The notes under the pieces were generated by a model. It worked only from the letters and a program-made list of their open reading frames with translations, ran no database searches and had not been told where the DNA came from. From assembly GCA_030536515.1 (NCBI GenBank), contig JAUNPV010000002.1, positions 62,001-126,000 on the forward strand: a DNA stretch of 64,000 bases, in the 5' to 3' direction. Numbering within the stretch: position 1 is the stretch's first letter; the number at the start of each line of letters is the position of its first letter. This DNA is from Eubacteriales bacterium. GTDB lineage: Bacteria; Bacillota; Clostridia; Oscillospirales; Oscillospiraceae. Position numbers and translations under genes: made by a program. Positions 40,688-49,232 of the stretch are shown piece by piece.

Positions 40688-41125
40688 TTATTTGATTTCA
40701 TAAACCTGGCTTTCCTCAGAAAACGTAATCTGCTCCACCGTGGTTCGGGTCGTATAAAGATGGCTGCTGAGGGCGGCCAGAAGGACCATCAAAGTGTTGA
40801 ATATCAGGAAAATAGCGGCAATCCAGGCCACCACCTTCCAAATCAGACGGGAGCGGTGGTTTTTGGCGGCGAGCTGTTCGTTGATGCGGGCAAGCTGACT
40901 TGCGACCTCGTTTTCGTTTTCCGCACTGGTGACAGGACCGCCCAGCAAATCGGCCACCGGGACATTCAAGATTTCCGCCAGCTTCATCAGCAGCTGGGCA
41001 TCCGGCACAGACAGGCCCTTCTCCCATTTGGAAACGGTCTGCCGCACCACATTCAGCCGGTCCGCCAGCTCCTGCTGAGACAGCCCCCTCTGCCTGCGTA
41101 GGGCTTTCAGATTTTCACTTAACAT
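40688..41125 (-). CDS. XRE-family regulator with membrane span
   Basis: The 145-residue protein has HTH_3 at 1-60 (LRRQRGLSQQELADRL, VVRQTVSKWEKGLSVPD), a coiled stretch (75-95), one membrane span (about 98-120) and a short outer tail. ATG at 41125 follows AAGGAGG. Same architecture as the gene at 37381 but different sequence. The target is unknown. Confidence 0.85.
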   Translation of the reverse strand: MLSENLKALRRQRGLSQQELADRLNVVRQTVSKWEKGLSVPDAQLLMKLAEILNVPVADLLGGPVTSAENENEVASQLARINEQLAAKNHRSRLIWKVVAWIAAIFLIFNTLMVLLAALSSHLYTTRTTVEQITFSEESQVYEIK

Positions 41126-41210
41126 GGGCAATACCTCCTTTGCACGGAAATCATAGCACAAAACCGCCGTTGCGGCAAGCAATGCAAAGTGACATTCCCT
41201 GTTTTTTCTG

Positions 41211-41924
41211 TCAAAGCCGGACAGTGCCGTCTTCCCGGGAGATTTGGGTCAGCTTTCCGTTTTCAATCAAATAGGCTTCGCCGTACAGAGTCTCCCTGCC
41301 GCCCTCTGACAGAATGAAGCTGCCGTCCACCAGGGCGTAGAATTTCCGGCCAATGCTGTCCGGGTAGGCGATGTCCTCGAAGACCTGCAGGCCGTCCAGC
41401 ACGTCGTCCTTGATTTGCTGATAGTGGGGCAGAACCATTTGCCTGGTCAGGCCCAGGCCGGGGAGGAATTTTCGGAAGGAGGGGTCCACCGCCTCCCCTT
41501 CCCGCTCAGGATGGGCATAGACCACCTCGGCGGCGTTCATGGTGCCTGCGCTGATGCCAAGGAGAACGCCATGGAAGCCTTCCAGCAGGGAACGCAAGCG
41601 GATTTCGTGGAAGAAGCGATTCTGGGTGGGCACATGGCCGCCAGCCAGAATGATGAAATCGGCCTGGCGGACCAGCTGGGATGCTTCCAGGTGGTTCCGG
41701 TGGTCCAGGCTGATAAATTGCGAAAAGCGGAAGCCGGAATTTTCAAAGCAGGCCTTCATCCCGGCGGCGAAAAAGTCAGTCTTTCCATACCCGTCCGGGT
41801 CAGAGCAGATGAACAGCACACGGCTGCCGGCCGGAACCGACGCTCTCAGCCTGCCCAGCAGGCCGTTGGCCGGATTGATGCCCTGTTCCAGCACCGGGTC
41901 GCTGGTAAAAAAACATTTCATCAT
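41211..41924 (-). CDS. peptidase S51-like (dipeptidase E family) protein
   Basis: The 237-residue protein has the S51 nucleophile elbow LLGISAGTMNAAE (Ser about 124) and the preceding FIILAGGHVPTQN glycine-rich turn. It also has a LPHYQQIKDDV segment where the family His lies. Relatives cleave Asp-dipeptides or cyanophycin. Two ATG codons in tandem (41924, 41921) follow GAGGT. It precedes an alpha/beta hydrolase-free spacer and appears monocistronic or linked to the upstream gene at 41938 (13 bases). Confidence 0.8.
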   Translation of the reverse strand: MMKCFFTSDPVLEQGINPANGLLGRLRASVPAGSRVLFICSDPDGYGKTDFFAAGMKACFENSGFRFSQFISLDHRNHLEASQLVRQADFIILAGGHVPTQNRFFHEIRLRSLLEGFHGVLLGISAGTMNAAEVVYAHPEREGEAVDPSFRKFLPGLGLTRQMVLPHYQQIKDDVLDGLQVFEDIAYPDSIGRKFYALVDGSFILSEGGRETLYGEAYLIENGKLTQISREDGTVRL

Positions 41925-41937
41925 AATCAAACCTCTT

Positions 41938-42543
41938 TCAAATTTTATCCACTTGCCGAATCCAGCGGTCAAGGAACGCCATTTGCTCCCCGGTGTGAAA
42001 CCAGTGCTCTCCCCCGTCCATGACGGTGATTTCCGCTCCGGTTTTCTTTGCGAAGGCTAACATGGTTTCATAGGCGGTCAGATGGTCCTTTTCTCCATAG
42101 AGGATGCGTGTCGGAACCTGCCATGTTATCGGATGCTCCCGTACGTAGCACAGATAGTTCCAGGAAAGCGTCTCTCCGAGTGCGGTTTTGATTTCCCGGC
42201 GAACGCGGAGTTCTTCCTCGGTGACATTGGCCCATTCCATCATGTCGGCAATCAGCTGCTCCATATTGACCACCGGGGAGATAAAATGCGCCGATTTTAC
42301 AGGCTTATCCAGGAACCCATTCAAGGCAAAGAATGCACCGATGCTGCTTGCGATAATGGAAACCGTTTCGTGGTTTTCTTGAACCGCATCAAAAAACTGC
42401 GAAAATTCGGCTTTCGCCTCCCAGGGGGTCTGGGCCTTGTAGTCAAAGCCGATGACATCGGAATGCGCAAAGAGCGGCTGGTAATGGGCCGCTTCCGCTG
42501 CCGTGCCCCCTTTTCCGTGAATGTATATCATGGCGTTTTTCAT
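41938..42543 (-). CDS. alpha/beta hydrolase
   Basis: The 201-residue protein shows the fold's landmarks: IYIHGKGGTAAEAAHY (oxyanion loop), the nucleophile elbow IIASSIGAFFAL (A-x-S-x-G instead of G-x-S-x-G), ILYGEKDHLTAYE (acidic residue) and GGEHWFHT (His). The substrate is unknown. It starts one base after the nucleotidyltransferase-like gene's stop, so they are co-transcribed. Confidence 0.85.
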   Translation of the reverse strand: MKNAMIYIHGKGGTAAEAAHYQPLFAHSDVIGFDYKAQTPWEAKAEFSQFFDAVQENHETVSIIASSIGAFFALNGFLDKPVKSAHFISPVVNMEQLIADMMEWANVTEEELRVRREIKTALGETLSWNYLCYVREHPITWQVPTRILYGEKDHLTAYETMLAFAKKTGAEITVMDGGEHWFHTGEQMAFLDRWIRQVDKI

Positions 42544-42544
42544 G

Positions 42545-42940
42545 TTATATTCCTTCTGAATTGCAAATACCTAAGTATTGTTCTAGTTTCTTTATATCCT
42601 CCGCATCTTTTTTCCTTCCTAAAAAGCGCTTCATTTCCAGAAGCCCAGGCAAGGAAATGATGGGGACACCGTCCAGCATTTTTACTTCATCAAACAGGAA
42701 GTTCTCAAAAATCTCTACATCTGCATGATACGCAAACTTTCGGCTGCCGTCACTCAGGTAAACCGGGCAACATCCACTTCGCTCTAATTCGTCAGCCAGG
42801 TGCGTGGTACACCCCAAATCTACATCGTTGGTTTCCTGCCGCAGTCCGTAAACACACATTGCAGAGCCTGCAACAATCCAAAAATCACGACGGTCAAATT
42901 TCAGTGCGTTTACGATTCTGAGTACATCTGCTTTTTGCAT
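42545..42940 (-). CDS. nucleotidyltransferase-fold protein
   Basis: The 131-residue protein resembles AbiEii/DUF6036-type nucleotidyltransferases: WIVAGSAMCVYGLRQETNDVDL (Gly-Ser motif then paired Asp) and a third acidic position in ADVEIFENFLF, then LPGLLEMKRFLGRKKDAEDI. No AbiEi antitoxin partner is adjacent. Function may be tRNA or protein nucleotidylation, or an orphan toxin; this is not resolved. Confidence 0.75.
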   Translation of the reverse strand: MQKADVLRIVNALKFDRRDFWIVAGSAMCVYGLRQETNDVDLGCTTHLADELERSGCCPVYLSDGSRKFAYHADVEIFENFLFDEVKMLDGVPIISLPGLLEMKRFLGRKKDAEDIKKLEQYLGICNSEGI

Positions 42941-43047
42941 CGTATACCCTCCATCCGGTAATCAGATTTCCTGCCATTCATTCATTCTACCATGTGCTTA
43001 TCATTCCGTCAAGACAGGGCAGGACTTGCATCGTGCCAGGTTATCAA

Positions 43048-44289
43048 TTATCCCTCCTGCGGCAGAAGCAGGGTCCACGCGCCGTTCAGGAAGGTCAGCA
43101 GGTCATCCAGGGACCAGGCGTTTAGGTTTTTGTATTCCGGGGTGCGGAACTGGGTCCCCTTTGTGACGGTGAGGGTGCAGGTGTAGTCCTGGACGGGATT
43201 TTCCCGGAGCCTGCGCCACAGGTAGTCGCTCTGGAGGCAGAAGCCCTCCGGGGCGGCGGTCAGGGTCATGGGAAGGGGTTCCTTGCCGGGCAGCAGCAGG
43301 GTCAGGTCCCCGGCGGTCCGGTTCCAGTCCCAGGAATAGGCCGTGCCGTCCAGGAGCAGGGTGTCCCTCCCCTGCCGGGTTTGCAGGCCCAGGCTTCGGG
43401 TGAGGCCGTCTGTGCGGACGGTCAAATTCAAATCGTCCTCCCGGGCGTCGGGACCCAGGTCCAGGGCGCAGGCCAGCGTTTCCCCGGCCTCCAGCTCCAG
43501 GCGGACCAGGGCGTTTTCCCAGAGGTAGAATGCAAACCGAATCTGCCCGTCCTGAGGCATGGGAGTATTCAGCGCCTTTTCCCAGAGGAGCCTGGCCGGT
43601 TCCCCATCCAAGGCGTAGGCCACCTTCCAGCAGGGGCGCTGCTGCCCATCCACCCTCAGATTCTGGACGCTGGTGCGGCCCCGAAGGGCCCACAGGGCCA
43701 GGGTGGCTGTTTTCAGGTCGTCCATGGATATCTCCGGCAGCTGAGGAAGCTCCACGCTCCAATCCATTTTCTGCTGAATATCCTTCAGAGAGTCCTCCCA
43801 CTGGGAAATCAGCGCCTCCGGGGCCAGCAGCGACACCAGGGGAATCTCCCCCAGGTCCTGCCGGAAGGTGTCATAGGTGATGCCGTAATAGCCGCCCTGC
43901 AGCAGGGTGTCCGAGGTCAGCGCCACTCGCTCCCGGTCCAGGTACATGGATACGCTGCCCAGCCGCTGGGCCTCCGGCAGCGTTCCCCGGAAGGACAGGC
44001 GGTTCCCTTCCAAATCCACCTGAGCCTCCAGACGGCCCTTGACGGCCCCGTCCTGGGAAAGCTCCACCTGGACGCTGTTCAGCCCGTCCGCCTGGTAGCC
44101 CCGGAAAAGGACCGGGACGGGGCTGTCCTGATAGCGCTGCTCCAGAGCATCAAAGACGGTGCCCAGGGCTGCCTTCAGCGGCACCTGGGGGGCGGCATAC
44201 ATCACCAGAGCATCCCAGTAGAAATAGACCGAGGCCCCCAGAATCACAAGAACAGCCCCCAGCACCATGGCAAAACGCTTGAATTTCAT
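43048..44289 (-). CDS. membrane-anchored extracytoplasmic protein, unknown
   Basis: The 413-residue protein has one N-terminal membrane anchor (residues 5-25), then a large outer domain rich in beta strands with no cysteine cluster or catalytic motif that I recognise. Repeated patterns such as NSVQVELSQDGAVKGRL and DLNLTVRTDGLTRSLGL suggest a beta-sandwich. ATG at 44289 follows GGGGAG. It lies after xerD's terminator region in divergent-free orientation and seems to be a single gene. Confidence 0.65.
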   Translation of the reverse strand: MKFKRFAMVLGAVLVILGASVYFYWDALVMYAAPQVPLKAALGTVFDALEQRYQDSPVPVLFRGYQADGLNSVQVELSQDGAVKGRLEAQVDLEGNRLSFRGTLPEAQRLGSVSMYLDRERVALTSDTLLQGGYYGITYDTFRQDLGEIPLVSLLAPEALISQWEDSLKDIQQKMDWSVELPQLPEISMDDLKTATLALWALRGRTSVQNLRVDGQQRPCWKVAYALDGEPARLLWEKALNTPMPQDGQIRFAFYLWENALVRLELEAGETLACALDLGPDAREDDLNLTVRTDGLTRSLGLQTRQGRDTLLLDGTAYSWDWNRTAGDLTLLLPGKEPLPMTLTAAPEGFCLQSDYLWRRLRENPVQDYTCTLTVTKGTQFRTPEYKNLNAWSLDDLLTFLNGAWTLLLPQEG

Positions 44290-44320
44290 AAGTACCACTC
44301 CCCTTTTGGCTCCAATGTGC

Positions 44321-44358
44321 AAAAAAGGTCTGCCGAATCAGTTCAGGCAGACCTTTTT
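44321..44358. terminator. terminator after xerD
   Basis: GGTCTGCC...GGCAGACC with A6 on the left and T5 on the right; on the minus strand it ends xerD transcription. Confidence 0.85.
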
Positions 44359-45245
44359 CATGCTTTTGGATGACACTTGTCGTAAACGCTGCGGATTTTT
44401 TGATTGATCATGTGGGTGTACATCTGGGTGGAGGAGATATCGCTGTGGCCCATCAGCTCCTGCAGGGAACCCAGGTCTGCACCGTTTTCCAGCAGGTGCA
44501 CCGCAAAGCTGTGGCGCAGGGTATGGGGGGTAATCTCCTTGGTGATGCCGGCCTTGGCCTGGTACTGCTTCAGAATTTTCCAGAAGCCCTGACGGCTCAT
44601 CCGGGCACCGCCCACATTGACAAACAGGGCCGCCTCCGCCGGGTCGGCCACCATCAGCACCCGGACCTCCCGGAGATAGACCCCCAGAGCCCGCAGGGCG
44701 GCGGGATACAGGGGAATCACCCGGGACTTCTTGGACCCGGCACATTTCAGGGTCCCCAGCTCCAGATTCACATCGTCTACGTTCAAATCGATGAGCTCCG
44801 TGACCCGAATGCCGGTGGCGTACATCACCTCCAGCATGGCCTTGTCCCGCAGGCCCTTGGCATCCAGCCCCGAGGGCTGGGCCAGCAGCAGCTCCACCTC
44901 TTTGCCGGTGAGAATCTGGGGCAGCTTCTTCTCGCCCCGGTCCACGTGGATGTCAGCGGTGACAGGCGACTCCTCCAAAAAGCCGGAGGAAACCACATAG
45001 CTGTAAAAGCTCTTGAGGCTGGCAAGGGTCCGGGAGGCCGTTGCGCCGGACTTGCCCAGGCTCTGTAAATGGGTGAGATACTGGGTGATATTCAGTTGGG
45101 AGGCCTCCAGAATCTCCCCGCCGACGCCGTCGCTGAGCCACTGAGAGAACTGGCGGATGTCACGCATATAGGAAGAAACCGTGTTGACGGAGGCCTGCTT
45201 TACCTTGGTCAGGTAATTTTCGTAGGCTTGAATCAAATCCAACAT
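44358..45245 (-). CDS. xerD: site-specific tyrosine recombinase XerD
   Basis: The 295-residue protein has the normal XerD length. Catalytic residues are in YATGIRVTELI (Arg), GSKKSRVIPL (Lys), PHTLRHSFAVHLL (His, Arg) and GHSDISSTQMYTH (Tyr). It resolves chromosome dimers at dif with a partner. The upstream spoIIM-like gene recalls the spoIIM...xerD neighbourhood of Bacillus and Clostridium. Confidence 0.93.
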   Translation of the reverse strand: MLDLIQAYENYLTKVKQASVNTVSSYMRDIRQFSQWLSDGVGGEILEASQLNITQYLTHLQSLGKSGATASRTLASLKSFYSYVVSSGFLEESPVTADIHVDRGEKKLPQILTGKEVELLLAQPSGLDAKGLRDKAMLEVMYATGIRVTELIDLNVDDVNLELGTLKCAGSKKSRVIPLYPAALRALGVYLREVRVLMVADPAEAALFVNVGGARMSRQGFWKILKQYQAKAGITKEITPHTLRHSFAVHLLENGADLGSLQELMGHSDISSTQMYTHMINQKIRSVYDKCHPKA

Positions 45246-45324
45246 GAATGAATGTACCCATTTATCCTTTCTGAATTTCTATCGGAAGCGCAAATTCAAT
45301 CGGCCACAGAGACAGACGATTGCT

Positions 45325-45867
45325 TCACAGCTTCCCTATCAAAGACGCCCACAGGGGCGAGATGATACGGTAGTGCGCACTGACGATCAGCATGGCCAAG
45401 GCGAATACGGCGGCTGTGCCCAGCCTTCTGGCGCGGCCTGACAGCAGACGGAGCCAGAAGAAATACAGCAGCGGCAGCAGGGCGAAATCGCTGAACATGA
45501 CCAAACGGCACGCCAGCCACCCGGCGCCGCCAAACGCCCGGAGGATTCCTGCGGCTGTGAAGGAAAAGAGGAAGGCTTTTCCAAAGCAGACCAGCAGCAG
45601 GGCCGATCGTGAAAGTAAAACCGCAAAGGCGGAAATCAGAAAAGGAAAAAGGGCTGAGCCAACCAGGCTGACGATCGACACAGAGCCAACGGCGGCCCTG
45701 CGCATCATAGAAGAAAGGGAACTGCCTGCGCCCAGAGAAACAAGGAACCCGCAAATCAGCCCCGCCAGCCAGCTCAGTGCAAGTACGTACGCATCAATCC
45801 TGCGCTGCACGGGGGAATTCCCGGGATGAAATGCCGCTGCCACCAAACGCCTCCTCTTAGATACCAC
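45325..45867 (-). CDS. multi-span membrane protein, possibly SpoIIM-like
   Basis: The 180-residue protein has about five membrane spans and a basic N-terminus. The segment LVCFGKAFLFSFTAAGILRAFGGAGW followed by a polar turn recalls SpoIIM, part of the engulfment complex of sporulation. Position before xerD is the main support for that name, as in other Firmicutes. SpoIIM is usually a little longer (about 210). Confidence 0.5.
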   Translation of the reverse strand: MVSKRRRLVAAAFHPGNSPVQRRIDAYVLALSWLAGLICGFLVSLGAGSSLSSMMRRAAVGSVSIVSLVGSALFPFLISAFAVLLSRSALLLVCFGKAFLFSFTAAGILRAFGGAGWLACRLVMFSDFALLPLLYFFWLRLLSGRARRLGTAAVFALAMLIVSAHYRIISPLWASLIGKL

Positions 45868-45949
45868 GGAAATGAACAGAAACTTCCGGCGATCACCGAT
45901 GGGCGCAGTGGAATTCAGGCATAGAAAACCTTAATTTTGTTACACCCAT

Positions 45950-45978
45950 ACTATACTCTTAAATTCATAAAAATTCAA
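45950..45978 (-). promoter_or_regulatory. candidate promoter of the spoIIM-like/xerD operon
   Basis: TTGAAT and TATAGT on the minus strand with a 17-base spacer, 83 bases before the ATG. Confidence 0.5.
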
Positions 45979-46126
45979 GCATTTTAGCCAAAAAATCGTA
46001 TTTTTGTAAATAATGACGATATTTATGTTAACATTTTTATGTAAACCGAAGTAGACACAGCGGGGGCAATATTTACCATTTTCGACTATTTGTCAATATC
46101 TTGCGTCTTAGGCGGCAATTCTTAAC

Positions 46127-46166
46127 TAAATATAGTTCTGCAAGAAAAATTGCAGAACTATATTTA
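46127..46166. repeat. perfect 17-bp hairpin in the AT-rich spacer
   Basis: TAAATATAGTTCTGCAA and its exact complement enclose GAAAAA. A second hairpin (AGGTAAAT TTT ATTTACCT) follows at 46168-46186. The surrounding 45979-46225 is AT-rich with no gene. It could be an element footprint or a small RNA structure. Confidence 0.6.
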
Positions 46167-46225
46167 GAGGTAAATTTTATTTACCTACAGAATATTTTGT
46201 ACAAGTTAGACGAAGACTTCCCTCT

Positions 46226-46651
46226 TTAGGTCCGTCGCCGGAGACGTTTTTTCGCCCCTCCCCTGCCTTGCCGCAGGCCCAGAAGCCCAGCAGCGCCGCT
46301 TCCGGCCAGGGTCAGCAGGAAGCTCACCCCCATGCCGTCAAACTGTCCGCCGAAGAAAAGTGCGGTAAACGACAGCAAACAGCCGTAAAATACCACCCCA
46401 GCCAGCAGACACACCATCAGCCGCTGCCGCTTCACCCTGGCGTAGGCCGCCAGGGCTCCAAAAAACGACGCCGCCAGCAGCATCACCATAATGCCGTATC
46501 CCATGTTCTCCCAGGGCAGGGTTTCGGCGTCCACCAGCTTGGCCAGCACCCCGATGGCGGCGGCAGTGATGCTCAGGCTGACCCCCAGCCCCACAGCCAG
46601 TCCCGCCGGAACGGACAGGGTCCTGCCTGTATACGCTTGCTTTGCTTGCAT
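46226..46651 (-). CDS. TIGR04086-like membrane protein
   Basis: The 141-residue protein has four membrane spans and a basic C-terminus ending KKRLRRRT. Its size and pattern (GLAVGLGVSLSITAAAIGVLAKL at the start) fit the TIGR04086 family of Firmicutes, whose function is unknown. It is separated from the next upstream gene by a strong terminator. Confidence 0.6.
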   Translation of the reverse strand: MQAKQAYTGRTLSVPAGLAVGLGVSLSITAAAIGVLAKLVDAETLPWENMGYGIMVMLLAASFFGALAAYARVKRQRLMVCLLAGVVFYGCLLSFTALFFGGQFDGMGVSFLLTLAGSGAAGLLGLRQGRGGAKKRLRRRT

Positions 46652-46742
46652 TGTCCTCTCCCCTTTCGGTGCATCCTATTCACCGGGCGGTATCAAAAGA
46701 ACCGATACGGAGGAAAGGCAGTCTCAATTTCCGGGCAGCAAA

Positions 46743-46791
46743 AAAGCCTCCCCTTCGTCAGAGGCATATGCTCTGGCGAAGGGGAGGCTTT
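46743..46791. terminator. strong terminator
   Basis: AAAGCCTCCCCTTCG...CGAAGGGGAGGCTTT with further pairing of CAGAG/CTCTG; it ends the coaD operon on the minus strand. Confidence 0.9.
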
Positions 46792-46806
46792 ATTATAAAA
46801 TCGTGT

Positions 46807-47310
46807 TTATACTTCCACATCCACGTTGGGGGCCTTGCGCTGGGCCTGGGCCTCGGTGACGGAGCGGAACTTCATCCGGGTGTCACGGACCTCGGACAGA
46901 GCCTTGGCGATGACCTCCTCGGTCTGGCGGAGGCTCTCGTCCATATAGTCGTTGCCGGCCTTGCGCAGCTGGTTGATGCGGGCCTGGGTCTGGCCCACCA
47001 GCTCTTCACTGCGGCGCTTGGCCTCCTCGTAGATGGCCTCTCTGGTGACCATCTGCTTGGCCTTGTCCTGGGCGGTGCGGACAATGTTCTCAGCCTCCCG
47101 GCGGGCCTGGGCAATCAGCTCGTTGCGGGATTCCACAATGGTCCGGGACTGCTTCAGCTCCCCGGGGAGCTGTGCAATAATCTCATCCAGCATATCCAGG
47201 ACCCGGTCACGCTCCAGGATGCACTTGTCGGCGGCCAGGGGCATGGACCTGGCGTCCTGCACCATGTCATACAATGCGCCAATGATGTCTTCGGTATTAC
47301 GGTCGTCCAT
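46807..47310 (-). CDS. coiled-coil protein downstream of coaD
   Basis: The 167-residue protein is almost all helical, with heptad patterns from about 55 to 145 (ELIAQARREAENIVRTAQDKAKQ...). An N-terminal section, DIIGALYDMVQDARSMPLAADKCILERDRVLDMLDEI, is shared with a family found next to coaD in Clostridia. It resembles DivIVA or ATP-synthase b-subunit-like coiled coils but lacks their signatures. Probably structural. The name is not established. Confidence 0.65.
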   Translation of the reverse strand: MDDRNTEDIIGALYDMVQDARSMPLAADKCILERDRVLDMLDEIIAQLPGELKQSRTIVESRNELIAQARREAENIVRTAQDKAKQMVTREAIYEEAKRRSEELVGQTQARINQLRKAGNDYMDESLRQTEEVIAKALSEVRDTRMKFRSVTEAQAQRKAPNVDVEV

Positions 47311-47322
47311 TTTATTTCCTCC

Positions 47323-47817
47323 TTAAACTGAATTCCTCTGTTTTTCTATTCTTTCCTGAAAGTCCGGGATAATTTCACCGGGCAGAAAATCCGACAAATC
47401 CACGCCGTAGTGGCCCAGCTCCTTGACCATGCTGGAGCTCAGATACATATACCGGCTCTCAGCGGTGAGGAACATGGTGTCCAGCTCCGGGTTAATCTTC
47501 CGGTTTACCAGGGACATTTTAAATTCGTTTTCAAAGTCCGAGCCGGCCCGGAGGCCCTTGACGATGACGCAGCTGCCCCGGCGCTTGGCGTAGTTGGCCA
47601 GCAGCTCGTTGGAGCAGTCGATTTCCACATTGCCGATGTCTGCGGTCACCCGCTTGATAAGCTCCACCCGCTCTTCCAGGGTAAACATGGGGTTTTTCCC
47701 GGCGTTGACCATGACGCATACAATGAGCTTGTCAAAAATATTGGCCGCCCGGCGGATGATGTTCAGATGGCCGCTGGTGACCGGGTCAAAGCTGCCGGGG
47801 TAAATTGCAATTTTCAT
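47323..47817 (-). CDS. coaD: phosphopantetheine adenylyltransferase
   Basis: The 164-residue enzyme makes dephospho-CoA from 4'-phosphopantetheine and ATP. It has YPGSFDPVTSGHLNII with the HxGH-type motif, and SRYMYLSSSMVKEL, the ISSTxxR region. Length is normal. It is 15 bases after rsmD, as in many Firmicutes. Confidence 0.96.
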   Translation of the reverse strand: MKIAIYPGSFDPVTSGHLNIIRRAANIFDKLIVCVMVNAGKNPMFTLEERVELIKRVTADIGNVEIDCSNELLANYAKRRGSCVIVKGLRAGSDFENEFKMSLVNRKINPELDTMFLTAESRYMYLSSSMVKELGHYGVDLSDFLPGEIIPDFQERIEKQRNSV

Positions 47818-47832
47818 ATCATCTCCGGCTGC

Positions 47833-48375
47833 CTACCCCTTTCGGTAAATGGTAAGCAGCGTCTTTCCGTATTTATAGTCCTTGGAGCGGGTGAAGCCGG
47901 GGACGTCCCAGGGGAGGTCCTTGCCCAGGGGCCGCTCTGTTACTATTATACCATCGGAATGTAATATGTCAACTTCCGTAATGCGTTTTAACGCATTTTC
48001 TAAAAACACCTCCGCATAGGGCGGGTCCAGAAAAATCATGTGAAATTTGCTTCTGCAACGATTAAGGTAGTCTAAATAATCGCCCCGAATAACGCTCCCC
48101 TGCCCTTCCAGCTTGGTGCGGCGGAGGTTTTCCCGGATGATTTGACAGGCGCTGTCCTGGGCGTCCACGAACACGGCGCTTTTGGCCCCCCGGCTGAGAG
48201 CCTCAATGCCCAGCTGGCCGGTGCCGCCGAACAGGTCCAGCACCTCCGCCCCGGGCAGCTCAAACTGAATGATGCTGAAAAGCGCCTCCTTCACCCGGTC
48301 CGCCGTGGGCCGGGTGGTCATACCCTCGGGAGTTTTCAGCTGACCCCCCCGGGCTTTTCCTGATATCACTCGCAT
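47833..48375 (-). CDS. rsmD: 16S rRNA (guanine966-N2)-methyltransferase
   Basis: The 180-residue protein has the RsmD start MRVISGKARGGQLKTPEG and RPTADRVKEALFSII, SAM motif LDLFGGTGQLGIEALSRGA and the amino-methyltransferase motif DPPY. ATG at 48375 is chosen over 48384, which overlaps the AAAGGA site. Confidence 0.95.
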   Translation of the reverse strand: MRVISGKARGGQLKTPEGMTTRPTADRVKEALFSIIQFELPGAEVLDLFGGTGQLGIEALSRGAKSAVFVDAQDSACQIIRENLRRTKLEGQGSVIRGDYLDYLNRCRSKFHMIFLDPPYAEVFLENALKRITEVDILHSDGIIVTERPLGKDLPWDVPGFTRSKDYKYGKTLLTIYRKG

Positions 48376-48393
48376 GGAAACCATTCCTTTCGA

Positions 48394-49230
48394 TTATTTT
48401 TGTACAAACAGCACATACTTGCCGACCCGCTGAAAGCCCATTTCCCGGGCTGCGGACCAGCTATCTTCATCCTGGAAGAATACAAGGTACGCAAGCCCCC
48501 GCTCTTTGTGGTCGTTAGCGGCTTTGGTCAGCAGGGCCTCGTAAATTCCATCGTCAAAGATTCCGCCGTCAAAGGTCAGGCCGAAAATTTCTTCATCAAA
48601 ATAGAAAATTGCGCCGATGGGCTTTTCTTCTTTATAGTACAGATAGATGTGCCATTTGTCAAAGGAATCATAGATTCGCTGGCTGTTCCAGTATATTTCA
48701 GCATCATATTGGCTGTGGATGGTTCTGAAGTCGTCAAAGGTTTCCCGTGTGACCTTTCTGACGTTGGGAGATTCCGGCCGGAGCTGGTAGTCCTTCAGAT
48801 GGAGAATCTGGTTCCAGCTCTGCTCCGTGCAGGGCCAGCCCTGCTTTTGCAGATAGGAAACGGCGTTTTGATTGTCAGCCGGGAACCCGAAGTTCAGCTC
48901 GTACCCGGCATAGTTGGCCTTGCAGTATTGAATCAGCTCCTCCAAGGCTTCTTCCGTGTGGCTTCGGATGTTGAAGCCCTCGGTTTGCAGGTAGTTGTCC
49001 TCCGGGAAAACATAGAACTGTATCCACCCTTCCACTGTCCCCTCACGGATGAACAGGAGGATTTCCCGGTTTTCCCCCCGCAGACTTCTCCATGCGACGG
49101 AAATAAAATCATCCTTTGTTTTCATGCCGTCAAAATAGGCGGGATAGCCCGAGGACGCCGGGTCCATGGCAAGGCTGTAGGCGAAGTCCATGTATTGTGT
49201 GATTTCTGCTTCTGTTGCCGGTTTCAGCAT
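48394..49230 (-). CDS. acetyltransferase with a C-terminal GNAT domain
   Basis: The 278-residue protein has two GNAT-sized halves. The C-terminal half (about 160-275) carries YYKEEKPIGAIFYFDEEIFGLTFDG and LLTKAANDHKERGLAYLVFF. The N-terminal half looks like a degenerate GNAT (SWRSLRGENREILLFIREGTVEGWIQF). Substrate unknown. ATG at 49230 follows GGAGG. It starts two bases after the stop of the metalloprotease gene, so they form an operon. Confidence 0.7.
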   Translation of the reverse strand: MLKPATEAEITQYMDFAYSLAMDPASSGYPAYFDGMKTKDDFISVAWRSLRGENREILLFIREGTVEGWIQFYVFPEDNYLQTEGFNIRSHTEEALEELIQYCKANYAGYELNFGFPADNQNAVSYLQKQGWPCTEQSWNQILHLKDYQLRPESPNVRKVTRETFDDFRTIHSQYDAEIYWNSQRIYDSFDKWHIYLYYKEEKPIGAIFYFDEEIFGLTFDGGIFDDGIYEALLTKAANDHKERGLAYLVFFQDEDSWSAAREMGFQRVGKYVLFVQK

Positions 49231-49232
49231 GG

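Noticed and set aside
42545-42940. AbiE-type toxin-antitoxin system
   Set aside because: Only the nucleotidyltransferase-like part is present; no AbiEi-like regulator is adjacent.
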